From Qipengyuania seohaensis (GTDB lineage: Bacteria > Pseudomonadota > Alphaproteobacteria > Sphingomonadales > Sphingomonadaceae): a stretch of 64,000 nt of DNA. The stretch spans positions 2,019,001-2,083,000 of the forward strand of contig NZ_CP024920.1 of assembly GCF_002795865.1 (NCBI RefSeq). Reading direction: 5' to 3'. Below are positions 54,319 through 64,000 of the stretch, piece by piece. The notes beneath the pieces were generated by a model. It saw nothing but the letters and a program-made list of their open reading frames with translations. It made no database searches and was not told where the DNA came from. The position numbers and the translations under genes were made by a program. The first letter of the stretch is position 1. Each line of letters opens with the position of its first letter.

Positions 54319-55759
54319 CGTGCCACGTCACCCCGTCGCGTTCGGCAAGCGCGATGGCCGCGCTGGGCCCCCATGAACCTGATGAATAGGTCTTGGGTTT
54401 CATATCGTTCTCTGCCCAGAGCGCGCGGATCTGGTCGATCCACTCCCATTGGGCTTCGACTTCGTCGCGGCGGACGAACAGCGTCTGGTCGCCTTCGATG
54501 AGGTCGAGGAGCAGCCGTTCGTAAGCGATGCGGCGCACGGTGTCGGAAAAGGCATCCGGCATCGCGATGTCGAGCGGCACGGGGCGCAAGCGCAACCCTT
54601 CGCGGCCCAGGCCCGGGACCTTCGCCATCATCGATAGCTGGATGTTTTCCTTCGGCTGGATTTCAATGACCAGCCTGTTCGGCTGCGTCACCGCGCCGCG
54701 TCCCTCGAAGATGGAGTGAGGGATACAGCGGAACTGGATAACGATTTCGGTGACGCGTTCGGGCAGGCGCTTGCCGTGCCTCAGGTAGAAGGGAACGCCG
54801 CGCCAGCGCCAGTTGTCGACATTCGCCTTGACCGCAACGAAGGTTTCCGTGTCGCTTTCCTTGCCCAGTTCCTCGTCGTAACCGGGCACGCTCTTCCCGT
54901 CGACGGCCCCGGCGCGGTACTGGCCGGTGACGACTTCGGACTGGGACACTTCGCGTAGGGCCCGGAGGACCTTGACCTTTTCATCGCGCACGGCAGTGGC
55001 ATCGAAGCTCGTCGGCGGCTCCATCGCGACCAGCGCCAGCAGTTGCAGCATATGGTTCTGAACCATGTCGCGCAGGGCCCCGCTGTCGTCATAATAGGCG
55101 ACGCGCGATTCCAGGCCCACTGTCTCCGCGACGGTGATCTGGACATGTTCGATATAGTTGGAATTCCAGACCGGCTCGAACAGGATATTGGCAAAACGCA
55201 GCGCCAGCAGGTTCTGGACAGTTTCCTTGCCGAGGTAATGATCGATGCGGAAAATGCGGTGTTCGGGGAAGGCCTTGGCCACCGCATCGTTGATCTCGCA
55301 GCTGCTGTCGAAATCGGTGCCGAGCGGCTTTTCCAGCGCGATGCGCGCATTGCCGCGGGTCAGGTCGACACGTTCGAGCCCGCTGATGGTCGGTTCGAAC
55401 AGGCTGGGCGCGGTCGACAGGAAGATCGCCAGCCCATCATATTCGCCCACTTCCTCTGCAAGCTTGTCATAGCCTTCGGGCGTGGTCGCATCGACCGGGA
55501 CGTAGCTCAGCCGGTTAAGGAAATCGGCCATGCCGCCGCGCCGGTGCTTGGGCAGGTACTTTTCCAGCGCTTCCCGCGCGAAGTTGCGGAACTCGTGGGT
55601 GCTCATCTCCGACCGGGCGGTGCAGACTATCCGCAGGTCCTGGTTAAGAAGGTTGTCGAAATTGAGCGCGCAAAGCGAAGGCAGGAGCATCCGCTGCGAC
55701 AGGTCGCCGGTGGCTCCGAACAGGAGCAGGCGATCGGCGGTGAAGGCTAGCTCTGGCAT
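54311..55759 (-). CDS. zwf: Glucose-6-phosphate 1-dehydrogenase
   Basis: 482 residues. The NADP-binding LLLFGATGDLSQRMLLPSL lies at the N-terminus, the active-site segment RIDHYLGKETVQNLLALRFA at about 178-197, and substrate-binding ALEKPLGTDF before it. It oxidises glucose-6-phosphate to 6-phosphogluconolactone. ATG 55759 is chosen to match the family N-terminus; an ATG 36 bp upstream is possible. No 6-phosphogluconolactonase gene lies in the operon. Confidence 0.96.
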   Translation of the reverse strand: MPELAFTADRLLLFGATGDLSQRMLLPSLCALNFDNLLNQDLRIVCTARSEMSTHEFRNFAREALEKYLPKHRRGGMADFLNRLSYVPVDATTPEGYDKLAEEVGEYDGLAIFLSTAPSLFEPTISGLERVDLTRGNARIALEKPLGTDFDSSCEINDAVAKAFPEHRIFRIDHYLGKETVQNLLALRFANILFEPVWNSNYIEHVQITVAETVGLESRVAYYDDSGALRDMVQNHMLQLLALVAMEPPTSFDATAVRDEKVKVLRALREVSQSEVVTGQYRAGAVDGKSVPGYDEELGKESDTETFVAVKANVDNWRWRGVPFYLRHGKRLPERVTEIVIQFRCIPHSIFEGRGAVTQPNRLVIEIQPKENIQLSMMAKVPGLGREGLRLRPVPLDIAMPDAFSDTVRRIAYERLLLDLIEGDQTLFVRRDEVEAQWEWIDQIRALWAENDMKPKTYSSGSWGPSAAIALAERDGVTWHDD

Positions 55760-55842
55760 GTACCGTCCATTGGCGGCTGTTCTCCCCTTTATCATTCAGT
55801 CGCCTATCAGGGCGCGCGATTGGGCGCCAGACAGGTGCATTC

Positions 55843-56649
55843 CTATTCTTGGTCGACGCGCGTAACGCTCACCGAACTGCGCTTGAAGTCGCTCATGCCG
55901 AAGGTGGTCAGAAAGCTTACGTCCGCAGCATCGCGGCCGATGCCGATCTTCACCGTCTCCGCCGGATCGGCCATTCCCGTCGCATCCACCAGTTGCCAGC
56001 TGCCGCCGCCCTCCATCTTGGGATCAGCCAGAAAGACCTCGGCTACCGCGTGGAAGTCCTGAGGATCGACGCCCGGCGCGTAACAGGCGACGTAGCGGGC
56101 AGGGATGGTACTTGCACGCGCCATGACGATCATCGTGTGGGCATAATCCCGGCAGATCCCGCGCCGTTCGACGAAGCTGTCGAGCGCGGTGGTCTGCGGT
56201 CCGGAAGAGCCGGGAGTGTAGGTGAAGTTCGAAGCTATCCAGTCGCGGATCGCGGCAATGCGCGCGCCGCCGGACGTGTTGCCGAATTCGTCCTCGACGA
56301 AGGTCTGGAACCGGTCGCTCGGGCAATAGCGGCTGTCGAACAGATACTCGACCGCTTCGCCAGGCAATTGGTGAGGGTGAAGGGCACCGCAAGCTGCGAC
56401 GTCGGATACGTCGCGCATGATCTCGACCTCGGCCTCGTATTCGACTTCGAACAGGCCGTTGGCGCGGATCCAGATGCGTTCGCCGATATCGTCCTGCGCT
56501 CCGACGCGCGCTTCGTGGATGGCAGGGCTGAGCCGGGTGCGGGTCGAAAGGACACGCTGCTCCGGTATTGCGGCGGCCTCGAACTGCAGCAAGACGTCGG
56601 TCTCGCGTTCGAGTGAGAAGGCGAAGCTGCTTTCGATCCTGATGGGCAT
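55843..56649 (-). CDS. Transglutaminase-like cysteine protease-fold protein
   Basis: 268 residues. An N-terminal beta-rich region (about 1-90) precedes a transglutaminase-like core with the catalytic triad Cys in ERRGICRDYAH (about 165), His in PQDFHAVAEVF and Asp in QLVDATGMA. Members of this family are peptidases or amidases; no signal peptide is seen, so it is probably cytoplasmic. The start at ATG 56649 lacks a clear Shine-Dalgarno, which makes the N-terminus tentative. Confidence 0.87.
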   Translation of the reverse strand: MPIRIESSFAFSLERETDVLLQFEAAAIPEQRVLSTRTRLSPAIHEARVGAQDDIGERIWIRANGLFEVEYEAEVEIMRDVSDVAACGALHPHQLPGEAVEYLFDSRYCPSDRFQTFVEDEFGNTSGGARIAAIRDWIASNFTYTPGSSGPQTTALDSFVERRGICRDYAHTMIVMARASTIPARYVACYAPGVDPQDFHAVAEVFLADPKMEGGGSWQLVDATGMADPAETVKIGIGRDAADVSFLTTFGMSDFKRSSVSVTRVDQE

Positions 56650-56705
56650 GAGGTGACAACGCAGCGGTGCCGACAATGTTTCAGGCGTGATGCGCGGTTC
56701 GATAC

Positions 56706-56739
56706 CCCAAAAAAGAAAGGGCCCCGTGAGGAGCCCTTT
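56706..56739 (-). terminator. Rho-independent terminator after the Trp-rich mini-ORF
   Basis: On the minus strand AAAGGGC and GCCCTTT (56733-56739 with 56716-56722) pair, extended by an inner GG/CC after a mismatch, followed by a TTTC-TTTTTT tract (56709-56718 on the plus strand as A residues). It ends transcripts from the CHASE2-EAL gene and/or the mini-ORF before the transglutaminase gene. Confidence 0.8.
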
Positions 56740-56770
56740 CGAATACAATGCTAGCTAAAAGCATGCGTAG

Positions 56771-56815
56771 TTATTTGCTACGGCCGCCCATAAGCCAGCC
56801 CCAAAAATCCCACAT
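56771..56815 (-). CDS. Putative 14-residue Trp-rich microprotein
   Basis: ATG 56815 to TAA 56771 encodes MWDFWGWLMGGRSK, with Trp at positions 2, 5 and 7. GGAGG lies 6 nt upstream of the ATG, the best ribosome-binding site in the neighbourhood, and an intrinsic terminator begins 32 bp after the stop. The peptide is short, aromatic and amphipathic with a basic tail, which would suit membrane association. It could be a free small protein or a Trp-sensing leader peptide. Being too short for normal gene callers, it may be unannotated. Confidence 0.55.
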   Translation of the reverse strand: MWDFWGWLMGGRSK

Positions 56816-56821
56816 GGTTTG

Positions 56822-56847
56822 CCTCCTGTTGTGGTTTCAACAGGAAG
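56822..56847 (-). promoter_or_regulatory. Hairpin that sequesters the mini-ORF Shine-Dalgarno
   Basis: On the minus strand CTTCCTGTTG pairs with CAACAGGAGG across a 6-nt loop AAACCA, giving a 10-bp stem with one G-U pair. The right arm contains the whole GGAGG of the mini-ORF, so translation would require melting of the stem. A translational switch is inferred. Confidence 0.55.
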
Positions 56848-56882
56848 TAATCCATTAACTATGTCTGTTTGTAAAGAGTTAA

Positions 56883-59228
56883 CTACGTTCCGGTCTGCGA
56901 CCCCTCATAGGAATCCTGAAATTCCAACAGGTTAGTCAGCGACAATGGGCGGGCCAATGCATAGCCCTGGACGTATCGGCAGCCAATTTCGTTAAGGATT
57001 TGAAGGGTTTTCTCGTCTTCTGCCCCTTCCGCGACCACGGTGATTCGCGCAGCCTTGCCCATCTCGATAATACTGGACGCGATCGCCTTGGCCTTTTCGC
57101 TACGCGAAATAGAATCGACGAAAAGACGGTCGATTTTCAGCTCATCGAACGGAAGTCCGTAAAACGTTTCGAAATTGGCGGCACCCACTCCAAAATCATC
57201 CATCGAGATCTTCAGTCCCAGCAATTTCAATTCGTCGAGAATAGTTGCGGCCTTGGCAAGGTCCCCGATCCGAGCGGTCTCGGTAATTTCGAGGATCAGC
57301 GATCGCGGATCGAAGCCCGTCGCCTGCAGCGTGTTCCGCACGATGCCAACGATTCGCATATCGTTGAGCAAGGTGGCCGAGATGTTGACCGACATGGAGA
57401 CGGCAGAACCGCGGAAATGCATCAGGCGTCCGGCATTGCAGGCAGTCTGGAGGACGTATCGCGTCAGGTGCTCCATGCGCCCGGCCTTTTCGGACTGGGC
57501 GATGAACTTGATCGGAGAAATAAATCCGCGTTCCGGATCATGCCAGCGCACCAGCGCTTCGACACCGGTGAGGGAGCCTGAGATCATGTCGATTTTCGGC
57601 TGGTAGACACAGTAGATCTCGCCGGCTTCCATGGCCGCGTCGATTCGCGCGCGGAGCGAAATGTCCCACAATTCGTCATGGTGCGAGGCGACCTGGGCGA
57701 TCTTGATCGGTTCATGCGCCTCGGAAGTCTCTTCTGCTGCCGCGGCGGCCGCGGCGACCGAGTTGCGACCTGCCTCACCGATCGATGCGACGCCGAAAGT
57801 GATGCCGACGTCGACGCTTTCCGAGCCGACCTTGATCGGCGCGGCGAATATCGCGCGCAAGCCTTCGAGATGTTCGATCAGGCGGCCAGTATCGCGTTCG
57901 GTCGAGTGCCAGGCGAGGAAGTGCCCATCGATATAGATGGCCAGTTCCTGGTCGGCTGCCCGAAGGCGGTCGACGAGGCGCAAGATGTAACTGGAGCGCT
58001 CGGCCGAACCTAGCGTCTTCAAAACTTGCTCCAAGCCTTGGAGGCGTGCCACGACGATGTGTCCGGTGCGCAGGAAGTTTTGTGATACGGCCCGATCGAG
58101 AACGCGAAGTTTCTCCAACCCTGTATCATTGTCGATATTGGCGACCCGCAGTCGCCACCGTGCGCGAGAGCGTTGTGCTGCGAACGCAAAAACAAGAGCG
58201 CCTGCATATGCGAGTTCGGTGCGTACCCCGAAATACGCTCCAGCAAACAAAACGCCGGGGAGAGCCAAGGCGATCGCTACGTATGCGATCCGGCGGACTT
58301 TCTTAAGACGTGCGAACAAGACCGTGGCTGCGATAGCCGCCGCAAAGAGAAGTGTGAGTGGCAACCCGCCGACAAATCCATTGCGCCCCGACTTGAAGGT
58401 TTCGGCAGCGTAGATTGCCGGATAGCTCGGCGGGGCGTTGTACTTGCCTGGGATCGAAACGGGCTCAGTCGACTTGGAAGTCGAAGGACCGATAACGACA
58501 TGCTTTTCTTTAAGGCTCGCCAGCGAAGTGTTGCCATCTACAACGTTGCGAAGACGAAACGCCGGTATCAGGTCGGGATCGAAACCGTAATCGATCTGCA
58601 CAATACCGGTCGGCGCCTTGGGTTCTTGCGCGAGAGCGACCGCAAATGGCGCAGGCGCGTTTGCGGCTCGGTCAGCGCCGCGAACGGTCCACTGATATCC
58701 CATCCATGTGGTCGACCTGTCGGTAATAACGCGACCGCCAGCCCCTTCGAAAATCGGATTGGAGCGAAGTAGTTCTTCCTCCCCGTTGAGGGCCGGTTTT
58801 ATCTGGTCGACAAGAACCAAGTCTTCGCCGAAATCTGCAATTGCCGCAGCGAGCTCCGCATCGGCGTCGGGACTGTCTCCTTCGTGAAGAACGAAATCCA
58901 GATAGACTTTCGCAACTTCCGCATCCCTAAGGCGGCGGAGGCCTTCGACAAGCTGTTTGCGCTCAGTGGCCGTCAACCGTCCATCTACTTCCGCACTCGA
59001 TCCGACGAATACGATTTCTCCGGAAGGTTGCTGGTTGGCGACCCTCGACTGGATCATCCAGAGAAACTGATCCACCGGAACCAGCATCATCGTTGCAAGC
59101 ATGACGAACGCCACCGCACCCGACCAGAGCAGGTGTTGCAGGCGCTTCAGGCGACCTTCGGATCGTTTGCCCGAAGGCTTCCGATCACGCGGTCCCGGCA
59201 CCGGGGCGAGGGCGGTTTTCTCGTCCAT
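56883..59228 (-). CDS. CHASE2-sensor protein with degenerate GGDEF and intact-looking EAL domain
   Basis: 781 residues. A basic N-terminus and first transmembrane helix (about 34-52) are followed by an extracytoplasmic CHASE2 sensor (about 55-270), a cluster of membrane helices (about 285-350), a GGDEF-fold domain whose signature is replaced by IDGHFLAW, an Ala-run linker, and an EAL domain (about 540-770). The EAL domain carries EALVRW, NISATLL, LEITET, DDFGVG, KIDRLFV and AEGAED. It is probably a c-di-GMP phosphodiesterase controlled by an extracytoplasmic signal. Thr to Val in DDFGTG and Val-Glu to Ala-Glu in AEGVE are small departures. Confidence 0.88.
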   Translation of the reverse strand: MDEKTALAPVPGPRDRKPSGKRSEGRLKRLQHLLWSGAVAFVMLATMMLVPVDQFLWMIQSRVANQQPSGEIVFVGSSAEVDGRLTATERKQLVEGLRRLRDAEVAKVYLDFVLHEGDSPDADAELAAAIADFGEDLVLVDQIKPALNGEEELLRSNPIFEGAGGRVITDRSTTWMGYQWTVRGADRAANAPAPFAVALAQEPKAPTGIVQIDYGFDPDLIPAFRLRNVVDGNTSLASLKEKHVVIGPSTSKSTEPVSIPGKYNAPPSYPAIYAAETFKSGRNGFVGGLPLTLLFAAAIAATVLFARLKKVRRIAYVAIALALPGVLFAGAYFGVRTELAYAGALVFAFAAQRSRARWRLRVANIDNDTGLEKLRVLDRAVSQNFLRTGHIVVARLQGLEQVLKTLGSAERSSYILRLVDRLRAADQELAIYIDGHFLAWHSTERDTGRLIEHLEGLRAIFAAPIKVGSESVDVGITFGVASIGEAGRNSVAAAAAAAEETSEAHEPIKIAQVASHHDELWDISLRARIDAAMEAGEIYCVYQPKIDMISGSLTGVEALVRWHDPERGFISPIKFIAQSEKAGRMEHLTRYVLQTACNAGRLMHFRGSAVSMSVNISATLLNDMRIVGIVRNTLQATGFDPRSLILEITETARIGDLAKAATILDELKLLGLKISMDDFGVGAANFETFYGLPFDELKIDRLFVDSISRSEKAKAIASSIIEMGKAARITVVAEGAEDEKTLQILNEIGCRYVQGYALARPLSLTNLLEFQDSYEGSQTGT

Positions 59229-59320
59229 CGCCTGCCCCTATGGGGCGATTAATCTTAAGAATGTTTCAACGGCGCGGCGGATTTCTGCGGGTGACGCAGG
59301 GATACTGCCCGTTTCGATGG

Positions 59321-59349
59321 TTAAGGGCGCTTAAGGGGCTAGCGTTAAC
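59321..59349. promoter_or_regulatory. Cluster of TTAA motifs upstream of the CHASE2-EAL gene
   Basis: TTAA-N6-TTAA (59321-59334) and a third TTAA (59345-59348) lie 93-120 bp upstream of the gene. CtrA boxes have 7-nt spacing, so the match is imperfect. Confidence 0.25.
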
Positions 59350-59366
59350 GACTGCGCCGCTTATCC

Positions 59367-59382
59367 GGCGTTGCGCAACGCC
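59367..59382. repeat. Perfect 16-bp palindrome between rimO and the CHASE2-EAL gene
   Basis: GGCGTTGCGCAACGCC has no loop, which favours a protein-binding site in DNA over an RNA terminator. It lies 97 bp after the rimO end and about 140 bp upstream of the CHASE2-EAL start. Confidence 0.4.
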
Positions 59383-59478
59383 CGCCGCCCAAAGAAGTTA
59401 CGCAAAAGCGGTGGTTTGCATTGGAATCTGTCGGCCGGCTAAAATCTTAAATTCCGGCATTCAAGCGCGGCCCAGAAT

Positions 59479-60852
59479 TTACGAAATGACGCCGAAAAGG
59501 TCGTGCTCGTCCGCATCCTCGATTTTCGCGGATACGATTGCGCCGGGAGAAAGGTCCTGCGGAACGTTGCGCAGGTAGACAGCGCCATCGATTTCAGGGG
59601 CGTCGGCCTGGCTTCGGCCAGTGGCTCCGACATCGCCGTCTTCGTCGGGCAAGCCGACCTCGTCGATGATGACCGGAAGCGTGCGTCCGACCTTGGCCTG
59701 GAGCTTCTCCGCGCTGATGCGGGCGGTCACTTCCATGATCCGCGTGTAGCGCTCTTCCTTCACTTCTTCGGGGACGGGATCGGGGAGGGCATTGGCCTGA
59801 GCGCCCTCCACGGGCTCGAAACGAAATGCGCCCACGCGGTCGAGCTGCGCTTCTTCGAGCCAGTCCAGCAGGTACTGGAAATCCTCTTCGGTTTCGCCGG
59901 GGAAGCCGACGACGAAGCTGGAACGCACCACTATGTCGGGACAGATGGAACGCCAGTTCTTCAGCCGGTCGAGCACCTTTGCCTCGTTGGCCGGGCGCTT
60001 CATGGCGCGCAGCACCTTCGGGCTCGCATGCTGGAAGGGAATGTCGAGATAGGGCGTCAGGAGTCCCTCGGCCATCAGCGGGATGACCGCATCGACGTGC
60101 GGATAGGGATAGACATAGTGCAGCCGGACCCATGGCGGCATCCCGCCGCCGATATCCAGCTGGCCAAGTTCGCGCGCCAGGTCCGTCATGTGCGCGCGGA
60201 CGGGATTGCCCTTCCACTGGCGCTCTTCGTGCCGCGTGTCGACACCGTAAGCCGAGGTGTCCTGGCTGATGACCAGCAATTCCTTCGTCCCTGCTGCGAC
60301 CAGTTTTTCGGCCTCGCGCAGCACGGCATCGATCCGGCGGCTGGCAAGTTTGCCGCGCAAGTCAGGGATGATGCAGAAGGCGCAGGAGTGGTTGCAGCCC
60401 TCCGAGATCTTCAGATAGCTGTAATGGCGCGGCGTGAGTTTCACATCGGGCTGCGGGATCAGGTCGATGAAAGGCCCCTGGCTCGGCGGGGCGTGTTCGT
60501 GCACCGCTTCGACCACCTGCTCGTACTGATGCGCGCCCGTCACTGCGAGGACGCTGGGATGCGCGGCGCGAATGACGTCAGCCTCTTCGCCCATGCAGCC
60601 GGTCACGATCACGCGACCATTCTCTGCAATCGCCTCGCCGATCGCCTGAAGGCTTTCCTCCTTCGCGCTGTCGAGAAAGCCGCACGTGTTCACCAGCACC
60701 ACGTCGGCACCGGCGTAATCGGGGCTCATCGCATAGCCATCGGCGCGCAGACGCGTGAGGATGCGCTCGCTGTCGACGAGGGCCTTGGGACATCCGAGGG
60801 AAACCATGCCGACCTTTTTCTGGTCGGGGATCGATGAGGTTGTGCTGGTCAT
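59479..60852 (-). CDS. rimO: Ribosomal protein uS12 methylthiotransferase RimO
   Basis: 457 residues. The N-terminal MTTase domain has cluster Cys in [27 protein letters not shown] and [10 protein letters not shown]. The radical-SAM motif is [20 protein letters not shown] (about 155-174), and a TRAM domain ends the protein. The [13 protein letters not shown] start distinguishes RimO from MiaB. It methylthiolates Asp88 of ribosomal protein S12 using two [4Fe-4S] clusters and SAM. ATG 60852 is used; a longer frame lacks similarity. Confidence 0.95.
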   Translation of the reverse strand: MTSTTSSIPDQKKVGMVSLGCPKALVDSERILTRLRADGYAMSPDYAGADVVLVNTCGFLDSAKEESLQAIGEAIAENGRVIVTGCMGEEADVIRAAHPSVLAVTGAHQYEQVVEAVHEHAPPSQGPFIDLIPQPDVKLTPRHYSYLKISEGCNHSCAFCIIPDLRGKLASRRIDAVLREAEKLVAAGTKELLVISQDTSAYGVDTRHEERQWKGNPVRAHMTDLARELGQLDIGGGMPPWVRLHYVYPYPHVDAVIPLMAEGLLTPYLDIPFQHASPKVLRAMKRPANEAKVLDRLKNWRSICPDIVVRSSFVVGFPGETEEDFQYLLDWLEEAQLDRVGAFRFEPVEGAQANALPDPVPEEVKEERYTRIMEVTARISAEKLQAKVGRTLPVIIDEVGLPDEDGDVGATGRSQADAPEIDGAVYLRNVPQDLSPGAIVSAKIEDADEHDLFGVIS

Positions 60853-60902
60853 GATTGGGCGGCCCTCTACACCAACCCTGCGATGCGCGCTAGGAGGGAC
60901 GA

Positions 60903-61271
60903 ATGGGACCTGTAAATTGGATTGCCGTCGGAGCGGGCTGGGCAGTTGCGGCGCTGTTGGGCGTGGCATTCTATGGCCGGAAGGCGCTGCCGGGCGAAAA
61001 GCTCGGACTGCACCTGCTCGCCGCCATCCTGCTTGCGGTCAGTGCGGCAATGATCGGGCACATGCTTGCGCGAGTCGGTGTTGCGACCCTGCAGGCCAAG
61101 CCCTGGCTCTACTTCATGATGACCGGCGGGCTTGCTCTGACCTTCATCGGACCGGCGCTCGTCATCACTGCCGTGCGCCGCGAGGGCGAGCTGCGCGAAG
61201 CGCTGTTCGACTGGTCGTACTGGCTAGTCGCCTATCTCGCGATCGGCGGGGTTTTCCTGCTGCTGGACTGA
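60903..61271 (+). CDS. Small membrane protein (possibly DUF1761-like)
   Basis: 122 residues with four predicted transmembrane helices (about 5-24, 36-58, 68-90, 102-120). The beginning [20 protein letters not shown] recalls DUF1761 proteins, but I am not certain of the family. It is divergent from rimO and its TGA stop abuts the stop of the convergent potassium-channel gene (TGATCA). Confidence 0.6.
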   Translation: MGPVNWIAVGAGWAVAALLGVAFYGRKALPGEKLGLHLLAAILLAVSAAMIGHMLARVGVATLQAKPWLYFMMTGGLALTFIGPALVITAVRREGELREALFDWSYWLVAYLAIGGVFLLLD

Positions 61272-62396
61272 TCAGGCTTCTTCGCGCCGGCGGTCGTCGG
61301 CCACGTGGCCGTCGCCTTTCCTCTCGCCATTGGGAGTGGCGATGATCTCGACGATGATGTCGCCCTTCTGCAGGTTCTGGCATTCGTCTTCCCAGAAACC
61401 GATCGCGCGCCCGTCGCGGTAGACGCGCAGGCCCCGGCCACCGGTCGTGAGGTCGCCGATCGCGCAGCCGCATTCCTCTTCGGTCACTTCGCGTTCGACC
61501 AGCTGGACCCGGCCCGAAACAGACGCGAGATCGGCGAGATATTCCGCGATGTGTTCTCCCTTCGCCGATCCTGCCAGCAGCAGGCCGGTGAAGCGGACCG
61601 GGTTGATCACGTTGTTCGCGCCCGCCTGACGCGCGAGCGATTCGTTATCGTCCGCACGCACGACGACGCTGATCGGAACGTCGGGTGCGAGCGCACGCAC
61701 CGTCAGCACGATCAGGATCGAGGTATCGTCGCGGCCCGCGGAAACGAGGACGTTTTGCGCTTCCGATATGCGCACTGCCTTGAGCGTCGTGTCGCGCGTT
61801 GCGTCGGCAGCCATGATGTTGCAGCCAAGCGCTTCCGCATCGGCGAGACGTTCCTCGCTCGGGTCGATGACGACGATGCAGGAGGGGTCGGTGCCGCGCT
61901 CGATCAGTTCCGCGACCGATTCAGAACCGGAAATGCCATAGCCCAGGACCACGATGTGGTCCGAAAGCTGTTCCTGGATGCGGGCCATGCGCCATTTCTC
62001 CCAGCTGCGCTTGATGATGAAATTGTAGGCCGTGCCCACGAAGATGAAAAACACTGCAAACCGGATCGGTGTCACGATAACGGCCTCCACCAGTCGCGCC
62101 CGGTCCGAGATCGGGGCGATATCGCCGAAGCCCGTCGTCGTGATCGAGATCATGGTGAAATAGATCACGTCGAGGAAACTGACTTCCCCGTCGAGATTGT
62201 CGACCAGTCCTTCGCGGTCCCACCAGTGGACCATGACCACGATGCCGATAAGGAAAAGCGCCAGGCCCAGCCTGATGCCAAGATCTCCCCATACAGGAAT
62301 TTTCACCGCTCGGCGCAAGGGTTTGAACCGCGGACCGCGGTATGTCCGCGGGCTCTTGTCCGGCATGATCCGGTCGATCTGCTTTTGCCTGCTCAT
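61272..62396 (-). CDS. Two-helix potassium channel with RCK (TrkA-N) domain
   Basis: 374 residues. The pore region has two transmembrane helices (about 40-57 and 103-125) around a selectivity filter ITTTGFGDIAP (about 85-95), followed by a cytoplasmic RCK/TrkA-N domain with HIVVLGYGISGSESVAELIE and DPSEERLADAEALGCNIM, and a C-terminal TrkA-C-like part. The layout matches MthK/Kch-type ligand-gated K+ channels. The filter reads GFGD instead of the common GYGD, a variant seen in several prokaryotic channels. Confidence 0.9.
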   Translation of the reverse strand: MSRQKQIDRIMPDKSPRTYRGPRFKPLRRAVKIPVWGDLGIRLGLALFLIGIVVMVHWWDREGLVDNLDGEVSFLDVIYFTMISITTTGFGDIAPISDRARLVEAVIVTPIRFAVFFIFVGTAYNFIIKRSWEKWRMARIQEQLSDHIVVLGYGISGSESVAELIERGTDPSCIVVIDPSEERLADAEALGCNIMAADATRDTTLKAVRISEAQNVLVSAGRDDTSILIVLTVRALAPDVPISVVVRADDNESLARQAGANNVINPVRFTGLLLAGSAKGEHIAEYLADLASVSGRVQLVEREVTEEECGCAIGDLTTGGRGLRVYRDGRAIGFWEDECQNLQKGDIIVEIIATPNGERKGDGHVADDRRREEA

Positions 62397-62440
62397 TCAA
62401 AACAGTAGGTGGGCGAGCGCGGCAGGACGGTCAAGACCGC

Positions 62441-64000
<1,560 letters not shown>

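Noticed and set aside
57730..57765. GCC/GCG run resembling a trinucleotide repeat
   Set aside because: It encodes an Ala-rich linker between the degenerate GGDEF and EAL domains and is not a regular repeat.

Overview
The window is a GC-rich chromosomal segment from an alphaproteobacterium. It looks like a sphingomonad, most likely Erythrobacteraceae (Erythrobacter/Qipengyuania/Altererythrobacter). The pointers are a complete Entner-Doudoroff operon zwf-edd-glk-eda, an RcdA (DUF1465) homologue, PTS-Ntr enzyme I (ptsP), DUF465 microproteins, a 1108-residue TolB-propeller/amidohydrolase fusion and small-genome gene packing. The placement rests on recalled family and synteny knowledge, not on a search. 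No rRNA, tRNA, CRISPR array or insertion sequence was seen. Genes are tightly packed, and several convergent pairs share or abut their stop codons.

Layout. 1-3.1 kb: a CPBP membrane protease (cut by the window edge), pspA, and rplK-rplA ended by a strong terminator. 3.1-11.3 kb (minus strand): a DUF2339 membrane protein, a CinA-type molybdopterin-fold protein, a Baeyer-Villiger-type flavin monooxygenase, and an O-antigen polymerase/flippase pair. 11.4-16.2 kb: a PilZ protein, a LacI regulator, and the exported propeller/amidohydrolase with its terminator. 16.3-24.6 kb (minus strand): a chemotaxis cluster cheA-cheW-cheY-cheB-cheR followed by a GGDEF-EAL protein and a methyl-accepting protein. 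24.7-30.5 kb: a MATE exporter, a class II aldolase / zinc ribbon / [2Fe-2S] protein trio, a Fur-type-controlled TonB siderophore receptor, and an ArsC-like reductase. 30.5-44.9 kb: an MFS transporter, a phospholipid N-methyltransferase-like protein, lipB, a lipoprotein, a degenerate CitE-like lyase, an old-yellow-enzyme reductase, an EamA transporter, DUF2254, nadA, two membrane or membrane-anchored proteins, a metallo-beta-lactamase-fold hydrolase, glpK, rcdA and two DUF465 genes. 45-50.2 kb: ptsP, rodZ-like, cpoB-like and tilS. 50.2-56.6 kb: an L,D-transpeptidase, the Entner-Doudoroff operon and a transglutaminase-like protein. 56.7-64 kb: a tiny Trp-rich ORF with its own hairpin and terminator, a CHASE2-EAL protein, rimO, a small membrane protein, a K+ channel, surE and the 3' part of serS.

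Themes. Glucose catabolism runs through zwf-edd-glk-eda. Cyclic-di-GMP and motility are linked by the che cluster, PilZ, GGDEF-EAL and CHASE2-EAL genes. Envelope functions include rodZ, cpoB, the L,D-transpeptidase, pspA, phospholipid methylation and O-antigen genes.

The two most unusual spots are near the right end. One is a 14-codon Trp-rich ORF (56771-56815) whose Shine-Dalgarno lies inside a 10-bp hairpin and which is followed by an intrinsic terminator. The other is serS, whose 5' part is replaced in frame, from about 63.81 kb to the window edge, by unrelated sequence of clearly lower GC. That suggests an island boundary, a recombination junction or an assembly join just outside the view.
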